A stretch of DNA of 64,000 nucleotides, taken from the NCBI RefSeq assembly GCF_025024155.1, contig NW_026251778.1:62001-126000 (forward strand). The letters run 5' to 3'. Positions 33,248 through 46,012 of the stretch are shown here, in pieces. How positions within the stretch are numbered: the stretch's first letter is position 1; each line of letters begins with the position of its first letter. The notes beneath the pieces were generated by a model. The model saw nothing but the letters and a program-made list of their open reading frames with translations, did not search any database and was not told the DNA's origin. The translations under genes and the position numbers were made by a program. This DNA is from Gamsiella multidivaricata (lineage: Eukaryota; Mortierellomycota; Mortierellomycetes; Mortierellales; Mortierellaceae).

Positions 33248-36200
33248 TCATTTGCGTCCCTTGCTTCCTCCGCTCTTCTTCTTGGACGCCTCTACTCCCG
33301 GTGCCGAGACCTTACTCTTTCCGATCATCGCATTGATTGCCTCCTCGTCCTTGACCATCTTGATTAACTCACGCTCGCGTGCTTCGAGTGCCGTCTCTGC
33401 CGCGCGCAATTCCTGTCCCGATAGACCATTGACCGTCTTGGTCTCAGACGATTCCGATGCGGAGGACGAACTGTTACTATTGACTGCTGTCAAAAAGTGG
33501 TTCATGGCCGTCTTGACTGCCTTGCCCTTCTTCATTGTTCCCGGGATCAACTTGACCTTGTACTTATACTTCTGAAGTGCGCTATAGGGTGCGCAGACAG
33601 GTACCGCAAACTGCAGGATATCTGTCGGCAATGGGCGCCCAGTCAGACCATCCAAGACTGTTAGGTTTTCGGACTCTTCGGGCTCCAGCATCTTGATGTT
33701 CTCCTCCTGCAACAGACGGCGCACCTCCTCACGCTCGTCCTCATTCGCATTCTCATCCAGCAAAGGAACAGCAGCATCGGCATCGCCCTGGACAGCATCT
33801 TCGGTGTCCCCATTCGTTGCAGCATCTGGAATCTTGCCGTTGTGCGGTGCCTTTTTGCCACCTTTATTTCTGTCCTTGGCTGTCTGGCCCTTCTGGTACT
33901 CATCCTGCTGGACACGTCTCTTTTCTGTCAATGCTGCCTTCTCCGCCTTCTTCTCCGCCTCCTTCTTGGCCCGCTTGCCCTTCAGTTGCGGACCCTTGTC
34001 AGGCTAGCAACAGATAAAAATAAAAACTTCTGTTAGCAGCACGAGAAGACAAGTATCGTTCGTAGATGATGGATGAAGAAATTGACATGTAAGCCACTTA
34101 CAGCAAGCAATTCAAGACGAAGCTGGCGTTCTTCCTCATCTTGATCAGCATACTTTTCCTTGATCTTCTTGGCCTTGCCTCTCTTGCCGCGCACCGAGGT
34201 AGGAGGAGGAGGAGGAGGAGCTGCTGCTACTGCACCTTTCTTCTTGTCCGCCTGTTGCTGCTTCTTGGGCTGAGTCTCCTTCTGGGCAGCCTGTGATGAC
34301 TCGCCAATGTCCTCAGACTGACCAGGAGTCCTGCCTTTCTTCATATCGCGGCGCATCTTGGCAGTAATGTAACTGGACTTTCCTTGTTGAGGCCTGTCCG
34401 ATGATGCCAGAGATGATGTATCATCATTTTTTTCGAGTTCCTCATTGCTGTCATCGCCATAGTCCTGGAGTCCATACTTGTCAATCGCAGGTCCGGCCAT
34501 CGCTTGTTGTTGCTGTTGCTGCTGTTGCTGCTTCTTGTTGGTATTCATCGCATTTGTGTTAAACTGGATCTGAGTATCAGGGAACTCCTCGTCAGACGAC
34601 TCGGCTGCCTCAGATTCATCCTCAGAGTCGGATTTGCCATTGTCGTCGTCCTGGCTCTGGGTTTGCGACTCGTCCTTGCTATCCTCCAGGCTTGCATCAT
34701 CATCCCCGTCGCGACTGACTGCGGATCGATCTTCATTGCTCTCCTTCTCACTATCAGAATCATCAGAACCACCAAGACCATGCTCCTCCTGCTCCTCCTG
34801 CTCCTCTTTATCCTCCGCGGGCGTCGCGGCAGACGGGACCTCATCGTCATGCGCCTTGGAGGTAGCCGTCTCTAAATTCGCGGTGGCAGCAGGACTCTCC
34901 GCATCTTCGATCCTGGGGGCATGACGTTCGTTGAGATGGTTCGCAATTGAAGAGTCGTCTAGCTTGAACAATAGTCCGAATCCATAAACCAGCTGTACCG
35001 GTGGCAAAAAATTTTTCTTGCCACGGATCATGAAGCTGCCGGTAGTGAGATACTCTCCCGTAGGTGCCGATTTGCTGACCTGATCTGCGCGAACCCAGTA
35101 AGCGGACGTGACAATCTTGGCATCCCACGCTTTGCTTTGGCAGACAGACATGATTCCTGCCTGGTAGATCGAGCTCGGCGGAACTGGATCCTTGTCAGAC
35201 GGATTTTTGATCAAGACCGTCGCTGCACCATGAATATCCGCATGAACATAGATATCGTTCTTTTTCATGTAGCGCTTGACAATCATCTCGTTCTGCTGTG
35301 CGTCTCGTCCAGCGATGACCAGGTAATTTTCTGATGTGATAAACCACATAAACTTCTCGAACCAATACGGCTTGCGTGCTCGCTGAATCGACGTTGTAAT
35401 CTTGACCTCCTGTAGCTGTTGGCGAATCTTTTTCTCCGCACTTTTGAAAGCCTTGGAGGCATGAGCCAGCGTCTTCTCCTGTTTAATGGCCGACTGTTTC
35501 TTGACATCATAGTACTTGCGTGCATTCGCAAAGGCAGTGAGATAAATATCGAGGTCAATGAGCACAGTAGGCTTGGCCTTGGGCTGATGTCGGTCCTCTG
35601 CCTCCTGATCTTCTTGATCCTCGTCCTGGTCCTGTTTCTCTTCTTCCTCATCGTAAGGATCGCTCAGAACGACGCAGACATTGTTTGACTCCAGCTTTAG
35701 AGAGTCAATCATGAGTGCAATAGGATTACCATGCCTCTTCTCTTCGTCTACCAAGTCTGCGAGATCCTTCCAGTCCATTCCGGTGGCGACAGCATTGCGA
35801 ATAATCATAATAGCTTGATCGCACATCTCCAGATTGGCCTCGATCAATTCCGCTCTCATCACATTCATCTGCTGGGCCTCCTCTAGACCACGGACACGAC
35901 CAAAGTGCTCCATCCTGACGCTGTCCAGTTTCTTTTGAGCATGTTCCTCTTGCGCACGCTTCTTGAGCTCCAAGCGCTGACTCTCGATGGCTGAGAAGAA
36001 CTCATCAACTGCTGCATCAAATGACTCGAACTCCTTGTGCACTTGCAATTCGTGCTGCAAAAACAAGTAGGGGTGGAACTCATCGTACCTATTAGAGTAC
36101 AGGAACATCTTTAGAAACCATTGTAATTTCGCCCGCAAGCGATTCGTTCCATAACGGTTAGCCATGGTCTTACGTGACAAGTTCTTGCTCATTAGGATCG

Positions 36201-37449
36201 TCCTCATTCTTCTTCTTGTGCTTGAGCATGATGATATATCCCTTCTTTTCATCGTCTCCTCCCTTTTCGATGATGCTGTCGGCGGCCTGCAATGCCTCGA
36301 AAAGTGCTTGGATTTGGGGTGACCCCTCTGATGTATCAAATCCAGTCGCCACAGTTGTATTTGGGGTAAGACCAGCCTTGAGAATTGCATGTTCTGTGAG
36401 TGCAGGGCCGTAAACTGGTTGAAACAAAGGGATGAATGTGGCACGTCAGCAACAGGATATCGAACAGACGCCATCGGAGGCACAGTTGAAACCTTAAATT
36501 CTTTTGAGACGTACATAGCTTTGTGTTGAGAATCTTTTTCAGGATATCTTTGGGTCCTGCAGACTTCAAGACTTCGACAAGATGTTCCTTCTGAATCGGC
36601 TCAAAGCTGCGTGTCAAGGCCCCGATATCATATGTCTCTCCAACCGCCATCCTGACTTTCTCATTAGGTTGGACGACGCGCAGGATCGAAAGAATCTTGT
36701 AGTGGCCATCCGTTAGGATTAAATTGCCCTATAGGAGTGTTACAAACAGCAATAGGCTTGAGTCAGCCAACCTGCTTCGCAGCGGAGAAGGATTGAGTGC
36801 AAAAAAATATGGGGCTGACTCATCTACTTACCGCAGCATAGAACTCTGCAATAATGTGGTACGTATTGTTCAAGTCGTCTGCGCCAAACTCAAAATCTAC
36901 AATACGATCTGATCCAAGTTGCTTGACTCCAGTCAGTCGCCTCGTCCTCAAATGCTTGCGGATCTAGAATAGGAATAAAATTGTTCAGTAAGTCATCCTT
37001 CAGCTCAGGCTCAGAACAGTCCGTTGCGAAAATGCTCGACGTACTTTAATACAGAATCCTGAGGGTGTAATTGATTTGTCGCGGAGAAAGAGAGTGGTGT
37101 GCATGCGGATACCGGACTCGATCAGCACCATCTCCTTCCTGTCAGGCTAAGTAGAAATTGTTTTGAAACCGTTGTCAGCACTTGCTGCAATTCCGCTCTC
37201 AACTCCTTCGCAGCCTCAGTGCTCTATGACACACCTTTGAGAATTTGAAGAGATATGTCCTCGAGTTGACATCGTACACGTTCTGCAAGCGAAGTCCAAC
37301 GATTCTATTGTTTGGGGACGGAATATTAGCAGGCCGTGCACGATCCTTGATTCCATTGCCTCCTTATAAAAGTATTTTTTTACATACGTTTGTTGTAGTG
37401 TGGCGACTGTAGCACGCACATCGAGAGACCCAAAGCGCAGCTTTGGCAT
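33248..37449 (-). CDS. RQC2: Ribosome quality control protein RQC2/NEMF (Tae2)
   Basis: Eight exons (37449-37388, 37304-37235, 37146-37045, 36963-36832, 36728-36515, 36414-36174, 36088-34102, 34003-33248) give 1187 aa. Rqc2 binds stalled 60S-nascent chain complexes, recruits Listerin and adds C-terminal Ala/Thr tails. Family regions are all present: NFACT-N from [25 protein letters not shown], coiled coil, and the NFACT-R part with [36 protein letters not shown] and [20 protein letters not shown]. An acidic stretch and the C-terminal [20 protein letters not shown] domain follow. Asp10 and the Asp97-Arg98 pair match the yeast residues needed for tailing. A run of about ten Gln (near 34504-34533) sits in the disordered part. 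The gene lies 111 nt from the next minus-strand gene. Confidence 0.96.
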
Positions 37450-37560
37450 GGCGTTGTATGTTGATGGTGAGAAGTGAAGAAAAAAGGCGATTTGAAATGA
37501 CGAATGGACTCAGTGGAGTGAAAGGAGTTTATTACTGAGCTACACACGTGATCTATATAT

Positions 37561-38952
37561 TCACAGGCTGCCCTTCTTGGCCTGGCGTTTGGCAAAGTAT
37601 TTGATCAGGTCCTTGTAGAGTTGGTACCAGGTTGGGATGATATGTGTGAGGTTACGCTCCTCCGCAATCCTAATTGGGTTGGTGAGAATGACCTCTGTCT
37701 CCATGGGCCTTCCCTCCTCGAGATCGACGACCATGCTAGCCTTGTATCCATCTGCAAGCCGAGCGCTAGTGCTCATGCTGGTCTCGATCAGTGTAGATGG
37801 CATTGGATATCCGAGAGCTTCCGCCAAAGCTACGATCTCACCCTTGGTCCTCAAGACCATCTCTTTGTATTTTGGATCTGCAAGGACATTGGACACAGTC
37901 CAGAGATCCGAGAGGATACAGATCGGGTTCATCGCTCCGTTCCTATCATAATCATGGTTGGTGCGTCAGAATGATCTGTTCATAGCTAAGATAACAGCGA
38001 GATCTATCACGTTATCATACTACTTACCAGACGAGCTTCTGCCACCGGTAGTTCTGAATGTCATCTGCGACAATGGTATCAATGCCACCATCCTTGCAGA
38101 TATCACCAAAAATCTTCAGTGCCGATGCGGTATCGACGCCCTCAATAGGCTCGAACAACCCCACAATCAATCTTTGAACCATACCCGAGTGATAGACGAC
38201 ACCGATCTCGTTTTGTGTGACTCCAATGTAGGCAATAGCAGAAAGAATGGGATTGCGAGGGAATCGCGCCTTGATGGGGTCCTCAATACCGATGCCGTTC
38301 TGGATCAAAACAATGGCAGCATTGGGAGAGGCCTCCACAGCTGGCGCGATAATATCAGCGATGCTATAGACATCTGGCAATGCTTTCATGCATACGACAA
38401 TGTAATCATAAGTCTCGCTTGGTACAGCCTTAACCACTACCATATTAAAAAGTTTTTTTTTTTTTTTTTTGGGTTAGTAAGTGGGCAGTTAGGGCGATTG
38501 CAACTGAAGCAAATGTCGCAAGTGTTCGAATCAATGATACCCACCATGCTCAGGCTTGAAGACATGAGGGCCCTCGCCCCAGGCAACCGTCTGAATTTCG
38601 ATACCCTTGGTCTTGACGGCTTCATAGTTGGATCTACAGACGGCGGTAACGGTACAATGGCCTGATTGCTGCATGCGCCATGTGTAGTATGCACCGATAG
38701 CACCAGTGCCCACTGAATTAAAGTGGAGATGATTAGTCTTTTTTACTCTCCGCAGTCAATGCTTTCTCGGTCAACTTAGTAAATGAAGGCACTGGAAGCA
38801 GGGTAATTCTGAGAGAAAGGAGAAGGGGGAGTATTTATCTACGGCTAATGCAATGCGAATCGAATCTACGTTGGAGGTACATAAATCTCCGGTGCAATGT
38901 CGTACTCGAACATACCGGTGAGGATACGAGAGTGAGGGGAGCTTTGGGTCAT
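37561..38952 (-). CDS. 2-dehydropantoate 2-reductase (ketopantoate reductase)
   Basis: Four exons (38952-38916, 38712-38545, 38436-38028, 37942-37561) give 331 aa. The enzyme reduces ketopantoate to pantoate with NADPH in pantothenate and CoA synthesis. The Rossmann motif VGTGAIGAYYTWRM follows a 12-residue start. Next are VVCMKALPD, the LIQNGIGIEDPI segment typical of ApbA/PanE, and VYHSGM. The conserved NYRWQKLVWNGAMNPI spans the exon 3/4 junction. A C-terminal helical domain ends AKRQAKKGSL. The C-terminal tripeptide GSL is not a clear peroxisomal signal. The intron after exon 2 carries an 18-nt T run (coding-strand A) near its acceptor side. Many fungi have several ApbA-like paralogues, so the exact substrate is inferred. 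Confidence 0.92.
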
Positions 38953-39947
38953 TGTGCCGGGCTATGAAGAGGAAAAGGAGTTATGGAAGAAGAGAGAAGT
39001 GTGGAGGAAGAAGAAAAGGAATGAGCCGAGATGAGGAATGGAAGAGTTGAAGTGTGAATGAGAGGAGGGCAGTGATGACAAACATGGATTTCTGCCGTGT
39101 ACCTTAGATCTGGTGGCGGTCCCTGATGTCCCTGGCTGTCCCGTCCGTAGTGTTTGCCAAACAGAGTTCATTTTGGATGACTCGATGGTAGTCAATTGGG
39201 TCAAATCGAACCGCTTGACTGGCAAAAGTGTACATGGTGCGTACAACTAACAACGTGGATTGGAGCGGGTAAGGTGCAACAGCTACGCCCTGACCTTTTC
39301 GCCGTTTTGGTTCGACCCTCCTTCGTTCGCTCATTTCTTTGCGGGGAACTCAAAGATGATCCTTTTCTGCTCAATCGTCACCTCGGGTATGGTCCTTTAT
39401 CGCATCTGTTGATCGGTTGTGCTGCGCTGCTGGGCTTGGCCAATTAAACACGCGTGCATAGAAACCGTATGCCAACTGCAGCCTTTGAAAGGTGTACTTC
39501 TATTTATCACAGCATGCCTTCCTCTTTGCTGGACTTTGTTGGATGGCAAGTCTCAATCCTTCAGTACAATATAAATTAAGTGAAGCTTAGCAACTACCAA
39601 CTCAGGGTCCAAGGATCAGACACAGGATATATCCGGGTTAATGACACACCCAAAGGGTAAAAGGGTACTCAGGGCAACGGTCCTGCATGTTCGCAGCAGT
39701 AATGAGAGAATGAGGATATCAAATCGGAACGGACCAAGGGATGTGGGACAGCGATTTGTTTCTCAATATTATTCCCACGCCTCTTCCCCACAAAGTGATC
39801 CTTAACAAAGTTTGGATGCAGGAAATCCGTCTGAACTTACCCCGCACTGATTCTCACAATTTTTTTCCACGCTCTCCCTCCTCTCCTCTCTTCTACTCCC
39901 CTTCGTCTCATCTCATTCCTCCACTCCTCAACTCATCCACCACAACG
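38953..39947. other. Divergent region, ketopantoate reductase / 3-hydroxyisobutyrate dehydrogenase
   Basis: A 1-kb spacer without a supportable gene. Its left side is GA-rich on + (leader of the reductase on the other strand, about 38960-39070). Its right side is the C/T-rich leader of the dehydrogenase (about 39860-39940). Confidence 0.6.
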
Positions 39948-41332
39948 ATGATCGCCTCATTCCTCATCCGCTCTACTCAGTCCAAGGCGCGCGTTGCCAC
40001 CAAGCTGGCCTCGCCAATTGCTGGTCTCCGCTTCAAGTCCACAGGTACGACGAGCTTTAGATCCGGTTCCTGAATGCATTGGTGTCATATTAATCATTGC
40101 TGGTCTCTAAGTCTTGGGAAGCCCTCTAACATCTTCTTCATTTCATCATCTATTTAGATGTAAGCATTATCTAGGACTGACACAACCTACTACCTACGGA
40201 AAAACCGTGATACGTATACGAACTCCTTCCATTCTGCAACTAACCGGTATCATTTCGTCCAATGTGTGCAGTCAAAGGTCAAGAGAATCGGCTTTATTGG
40301 CCTGGGTAACATGGGTCTGCCTATGGCTACCAATCTCTATAATGGTTTCAAGGACCAGGCCGACTTTATCATCTATGACATCAACCAAAAGACCACCTCA
40401 ACCTTCTTGAAGGACCACAACACCGATCCCAACAACAAGGACAAGGTCAAGGTCGCCAAGAGCCCACTGGAGGTCGCACAGGAAGCCACTATTATTGTCA
40501 CCATGCTGCCTGCCTCACAGCACGTCGAGGGTGTCTACTTTGGAAAGGATGGTCTTCTGGAGGGTCTGGGTGAGAAGCACCTCGTTATGGATGCCTCTAC
40601 TATTGATCAGTCCATGGCTACACGCGTTGCTAAGGTCTTGCACGAGAAGGGTGCCAGGGCCATTGATGCTCCTGTTTCTGGAGGTAAGTTGTACATAAAT
40701 GATTCTATATTCCATGCGCGAATGGCTGGAATTAATGGTCAGAGCGAACCGTCTTTTAACAACTCACGCTGATCATCCAATCTGCTTTATCCGCCAACGT
40801 AGGCACTGGAGGAGCACAGGCTGGAACTCTTACATTCATGGTTGGGTCGCGTACCAATGAGGACTTTGAGACCGCCAAGCCCTACCTTGAGAAGATGGGC
40901 AAGAACATCGTCTACTGCGGTACCAACGGCAACGGACAGGTCGCCAAGATCTGCAACAACATGCTTCTCGGCATTTCCATGATTGCTACCTCAGAAACTA
41001 TGAACCTGGGTGTCCGCATGGGTATGGATCCTAAACTCCTTGCTGGTATCCTCAACACCTCGAGTGGTCGCTGCTGGAGCAGTGAAGTCTACAACCCCTG
41101 CCCAGGTGTTCAGGAGAACTCAGCAGCGACGCGTGGATACACTGGTGGATTCGGTATGCCCTTGATGGCCAAGGATCTCCGTTTGGCTGTCAATGCTGCT
41201 GTCGAGACAAAGTCTACGGTCCTGCTCGGTGCCCTTGCGCAGCAGCTCTACAACCAGATGGCAGCCAACAAGGAATATGAGCATCTCGACTTCAGCGCTG
41301 CCTACAAGTGGTTGTCCGAGAACGCCAAATAG
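39948..41332 (+). CDS. 3-hydroxyisobutyrate dehydrogenase, mitochondrial, with a putative 2-nt microexon
   Basis: Exons 39948-40044, 40158-40159, 40272-40683 and 40803-41332 give 346 aa. The enzyme oxidises 3-hydroxyisobutyrate to methylmalonate semialdehyde in valine breakdown. The first 30 residues (MIASFLIRSTQSKARVATKL) are a mitochondrial presequence. Then come the NAD motif IGFIGLGNMGLPMA, MLPASQHVEGVY, the substrate loop DAPVSGGTGGAQAGTLTFMV, and NGNGQVAKICNN with the catalytic Lys. The family's GGFGMPLMAKDLRLA segment follows. Exon 1 ends with one leftover base and the next large exon starts in phase 0. The dinucleotide AT between TTTAG and GTAAGC restores the frame, adding Asp. A rival model without the microexon would insert 36 extra residues. 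Confidence 0.93.
40158..40159 (+). other. Putative 2-nt microexon (AT)
   Basis: The dinucleotide is flanked by CTATTTAG on the left and GTAAGC on the right. Each of the two resulting introns (113 and 112 nt) has canonical ends and its own branch-type site: CTCTAAC about 28 nt before the first acceptor and AACTAAC about 30 nt before the second. Its two bases complete the split codon G|AT. Skipping it produces a frameshift and an early stop. Confidence 0.6.
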
Positions 41333-41646
41333 ATGCCATGTAGCAAAACCATTGAACCTTAACATAGACCAAGTCACAATCAAAATAAAAAACATGAAGG
41401 CATTTTTTTTTTTTTTTTTTTTTTGTGTAAGCGTGTGCCTTTGACGAAAAATTCACTTTTCATTCCTCTCATTCACCTTCATTCGGCTGTCGCAACGGGA
41501 AGTGTACGACAAAGCAAGGACAAGTCAGTGGCCCCACCTTCACATACTCTTGGAAACCATTTTTACCCTATTCTCGACTATAGACCGCCACCACACCTCA
41601 CACTTGCCTCAATTCCCTACTCTCCTCTACATATCACATATACGAC
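41333..41646. other. Spacer between hydroxyisobutyrate dehydrogenase and DHX37
   Basis: A 314-nt gap that holds the 3' end signals of the left gene, a 22-nt T run, and the C/T-rich leader of the helicase gene. Open frames across it are not coding-like. Confidence 0.55.
41384..41389 (+). terminator. Poly(A) signal AATAAA of the hydroxyisobutyrate dehydrogenase gene
   Basis: AATAAA lies about 52 nt after the stop codon and 14 nt before a 22-nt T run (41403-41424). It is a plausible fungal polyadenylation region. The next gene starts about 260 nt further on. Confidence 0.45.
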
Positions 41647-44600
41647 ATGGGAAAGAACAGGCCACGTTACAACGAGCGAGCCAGATCCTCAAGCAACAGG
41701 GCGTCTAGGCCACATCCGAATGCCAGAGATGGTGGACGGAAAGCAACAAAGCCGACTGTCCTGCAGCCGTAAGAACACATCACCATATATCATGGAGTTC
41801 TGGTCGAGGATCACATCAGTACCTAAATGACGAAACCTACCTTAAACAACTCATTGAACATAGAGAGAATCCAAATGCTGAAATCATCCTGCCTGGAAGT
41901 ATAGATACGGCCGCTGTCGAATACAACGACGAGGTTAGTATCTCTGACACTGTGGGTTCTTGTCGTACATCAGGCATTATTGATTAGAATCTAATCGCTA
42001 TTGCTTCTCCTGTGTTCTCCATATAGGCTGTGCAACCAAAGATGAGCAGCAAGAAGAAAAAGAGACTGGACAAGTACATTGTAAGGCGGCAGCAGTACTA
42101 TCGAAGCGCATGAAAATTTACCTTTGGATATGCATCTTTCTGGATTCAGATATATCTAACACATTCAACTTGGGACGCAACATCACGGATCAATAGGAAA
42201 AAAAATTGAAGAAGGAGGCTCGCGGCGATCTGTTCAAGAAACTGGAGGAGCAGGCATGGTCATCCGATCTGCTAAAATCAAGTCGAACCCTTGGTCAGAA
42301 CAAGGAAACCACGAAGCAAAAACTCAGGAGGGCGCTGAACGAGGAACGGCAAGGACTGGAACAGTCCGACAAGAGTGTCCGCCTCTTTATGGACAGAAAG
42401 AACGAGCAGGAAGATGATGATGAGGACAGCTCTGATGCAGACCACAGCGATGTCGACATGGAGTCTAAGAAGCCTACTACGTCTGTCGCGGTTACGAAAC
42501 TAGCACCCACTCAGGGGCCCGTCGTCGCTGGAAGCGCCTTGAAAGTCGGTGCTTCAGTTCTTGTCAAGAAGTCTGCCACAGGAAAGAAACCAGTAAGTGT
42601 GACATGCAACACAGACTCTGGGTATTTGTGACAATCTTTAAAACCATATACTGATATCGGATCAACATTGATATTCGTTTTAGTCTCGATTGGCTATGAT
42701 TCGTGCACAAAAAGAAGCAGCCAAGCAGAAGGAACGCGAGAGCTCATTCGACAGCTCGGACTCTGAGTACGACAGCTCGTCGGACGAAGAGAGTGGAGAG
42801 AAGAATGGCAATAAACACAGTGGCAGTGAAGACGAGGAGAGCAAAGCGGAGGAACCAGCCAAGAAGAAGAGACGTGGCTGGATGACCGATCTGGGCGGAG
42901 CGGCATTGAATGCGGACGGTGAAGAAGAGAGAATCATCTCTAACCTTGACAGTCTGCCTGAGAGGACTGGTGAATACGTTTCGAGTCGCGTAGAGCCGCC
43001 GAGGGATCTACTTGGCAACAGAATCGAGAAGGTTGACCAGCTTGATGCAAGCGATATCAGCGAGGTATTCCATGTTCATGTCGATAGAGATCCAGAGATC
43101 CAGGAGATGCGACTTAAGCTGCCCGTTTGCACAGAGGAACAGTACATCATGGAAAAGATCATCTACAACGACGTTGTCATCATCAAGGGCGAGACCGGTT
43201 CTGGAAAGACAACCCAAGTGCCGCAGTTCTTGTATGAGGCAGGATACGGAAATCCCAACAGTCCCAACCCAGGCATGATTGGGATCACCCAGCCACGTCG
43301 TGTCGCAGCTGTATCGATGGCCGATCGTGTTGCCAAGGAACTCAATTTGCCTGCCTCAAAGATTTCACATCAGATCCGTTACGATGCCACAACATCGCCC
43401 GAAACCGTGATGAAGTTCATGACCGATGGTGTGTTACTGCGAGAGTTGAACTCGGACTTTTTGCTTCGCAAGTATTCGGCCATCATCATCGATGAGGCTC
43501 ACGAGCGCAGTTTGAACACGGATATCTTGATCGGTGCCTTGAGTCGTATCGTTCGTTTGCGTCGCGAGGAGAGCAGGAAAGATCGTGAAGCCACCAAACC
43601 GCTCAAGTTGATTATTATGTCAGCTACACTGGTCATCGAGGAATTTACGAAGAACGAGCGGCTGTTTGGTCATGGAAAGCGACCTAAGAAGACCTCTGCC
43701 GAAGATGAGAATAAGAAGGGCGCAGATGGTAACGATAGTGAGGAAGATACGGCACCAAAGGATCTCGTACCTGTCGTGGGTGTGGATGTCAAGAACGTCT
43801 ATGGAGTCACCATGCATTTCAACAAGCGGACACCCGAGGTCGACTATGTCACGGAGGCATACAAGAAGGTGACCAAGATCCACACGCGTCTACCAGCTGG
43901 CGGTATCCTGATCTTCTTATCTGGACAGGCAGAGATCACGACACTCGTCAAGAAGCTGCGAAAGAAGTTTCCCTTCCCCGACGACTCCAAAAAGCAGCAG
44001 AACAAGTTTGAGACCAAGCTGGACACAATGAGGAAGGGCAAGAGTGGCAAAGTTAACGCTGTCGACTCCCAGAAAACAACAGATGGAGAGGACGACATCG
44101 ATAACAATCAGGAGCTGGATCCTCGCAACGAGGACGTAGAGCTGGAGGACATGGCGATCGGCGAATCTGAAGCTGTTCCTGAAGTCGAGGGGATGGAGGA
44201 GGACGACGAAGCCTTTGATTTGGATGCCTCGGATTCAGAAGAAGAGCTTGGCGAGGACGACGAGGTGCTGGAGGAAACCCCTGATGCAGGTACAGCGCCG
44301 CTCCATGTCTTGCCTCTGTATTCGCTGCTGAAGACCGAGGAGCAGATGAAAGTTTTCCAGCCTCCCCCACCCGGCTCGAGGTTGTGTGTTGTTGCTACCA
44401 ATGTTGCGGAAACGTCGATTACTATTCCAGATATCAAGTACGTTGTCGACAGTGGAAAATCGAAAGAACGCCATTACGACAAGGAGACTGGTATCCAAAC
44501 GTTCCAGGTCGGATGGACATCCAAGGCGAGTGCCACCCAGCGTGCAGGACGTGCAGGACGTACGGGCCATGGTCACTGCTACAGGCTTTATAGTTCTGCG

Positions 44601-46012
44601 GTCTACGAGAACGAGTTCCCGACGGCATCTGAGGCCGAGATTCAGAGGATGCCCATTGATGGTGTGGTGTTGCAGATGAAGAGTATGTACATCGACAACG
44701 TTGTTAACTTTCCGTTCCCGACACCACCCAACCGCGAGGATCTAAGACAATCAGAGCAGCGACTGGTATACCTGAACGCGCTGGAGAACACAAACAAAAA
44801 GAGCATCACTGAGCTGGGCAAGACCATGTCGATCTTCCCTCTCCTGCCTCGTCTTGCCAAGATGTATGTGAACCATAATCGGGTGTGATATTCAATGGCT
44901 CTGCTTTTTGTGCTGACGATAAGAAGATAATAACCTCAGATCTTTATTTCTTTCATAGGCTAACCCTTGCCCATCAGGAGAACTGCTTCCCATATGTCAT
45001 TGCCATCGTCGCCGCCCTATCCGTGGGCGAGGTGTTTGTCAAAGAATTTCAGCTGGATATCTCGAGACCAGGTGACTCTGATGATGAGAGCGATAATGAT
45101 CGTAAGGAACCCTCCACCAGGGGTCTACATCTGGACGACCTGGACGAGATGGAACTGCAGCACATCAAGAACGAGAAGGTCCTCAAGAAGGAGCAGAGCC
45201 GCAGGACTCGCCAAAAGTTCTACAAGTCTCAGGCGGTCCACGAAGCACTCGATCCTCTGAACGACATGGCCAAGGTCCTGAACGTAGTCGGTGCCTATGC
45301 CCGTGAGACCAATAAGGAGCAGTTCTGCACCGAGAATTTCGTCCGCTACAAGGCAATGCAGGAAATCCATCAGCTTCGTGGTCAGCTCACACGTATGGTC
45401 CAGGACAACTTTGCCAACAGCCCTACGGTCTCATCTCTGGTGTTTGATCCATACATGGAGAAGCCAACTCCACGACAGCTCACAGCCATCCGCCAGATCG
45501 TCGCATGTGCTTTCTTGGACCAGGTCGCGATCCGCAAGGACCTTTTGGGCGCCGTAGAAGAGAATTACTCCAAGAAGGCCAAGGCCGTACCTTATGTGAC
45601 CATGTGGTCCAAGGAGAGTGTTTACATTCACCCGAGCTCAGGCCTGTTTGGTACCAGCATGGAGAAGGCGCCTCCTGTGGTCGTATACCAGGATCTGCAA
45701 AGGACTGTCAAGGCGGTAGAGATTGAGGGCAAGCTCTCCAAGATCTATTTGAAGGGTGTTACGGCCGTTGAGCCCAAGTGGATGGCCACCCTCGCGAACG
45801 GCACAGGTCTCATCCGGGCGTCCAAAGAGCGCATCATTAAAATGGACGACAAGACTCAAAAGGCGATCACGGATATCACCTATGGGCCGCATTACTGGCC
45901 ATTGCCGCCGATTGAGATCTGGCAGAGACGTGAGGGTGCGCGTCTAGTGCCGATGACCAAGGCCGAGATCACTGCCAAGAAACTGCAGATTAGTCGCAAG
46001 GCGAACCGGTAG
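41647..46012 (+). CDS. ECM16: DEAH-box RNA helicase DHX37/Ecm16 (Dhr1)
   Basis: Six exons (41647-41768, 41864-41933, 42027-42080, 42197-42592, 42684-44863, 44959-46012) give 1291 aa. Ecm16 releases U3 snoRNA from pre-40S particles in the nucleolus. The N-terminus matches the family: MGKNRPRYNERAR, ENPNAEIILPG, KKKKRLDKYIEKKLKKEAR and the acidic, basic linker. Helicase motifs are complete: GETGSGKTTQ (I), TQPRRVAA (Ia), DEAH (II), SAT (III), NVAETSITIP (V) and QRAGRAGR (VI). A long acidic insertion of about 100 residues lies between the lobes (roughly 44060-44280). WH, ratchet and OB-fold regions follow. Among several AGs the acceptor at 41863 is the only one giving a normal-size first intron (95 nt) and an open frame. 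Confidence 0.96.

Noticed and set aside
33661..34036. Several 60-100-codon frames antisense or out of frame to RQC2
   Set aside because: They are shadows of the real coding exon.
38453..41424. Homopolymer runs as tails of retroposed elements
   Set aside because: No target-site duplications or element bodies were seen next to the runs, and several lie inside introns of intact genes.
41769..41797. 29-nt first intron for DHX37 using the nearest in-phase AG
   Set aside because: Too short for splicing. The acceptor at 41863 gives 95 nt, correct phase and the conserved ENPNAEIILPG.
41423..41830. 135-codon plus-strand frame overlapping the DHX37 start
   Set aside because: The DHX37 first exon is in another frame and matches its family. 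This frame has no similarity.
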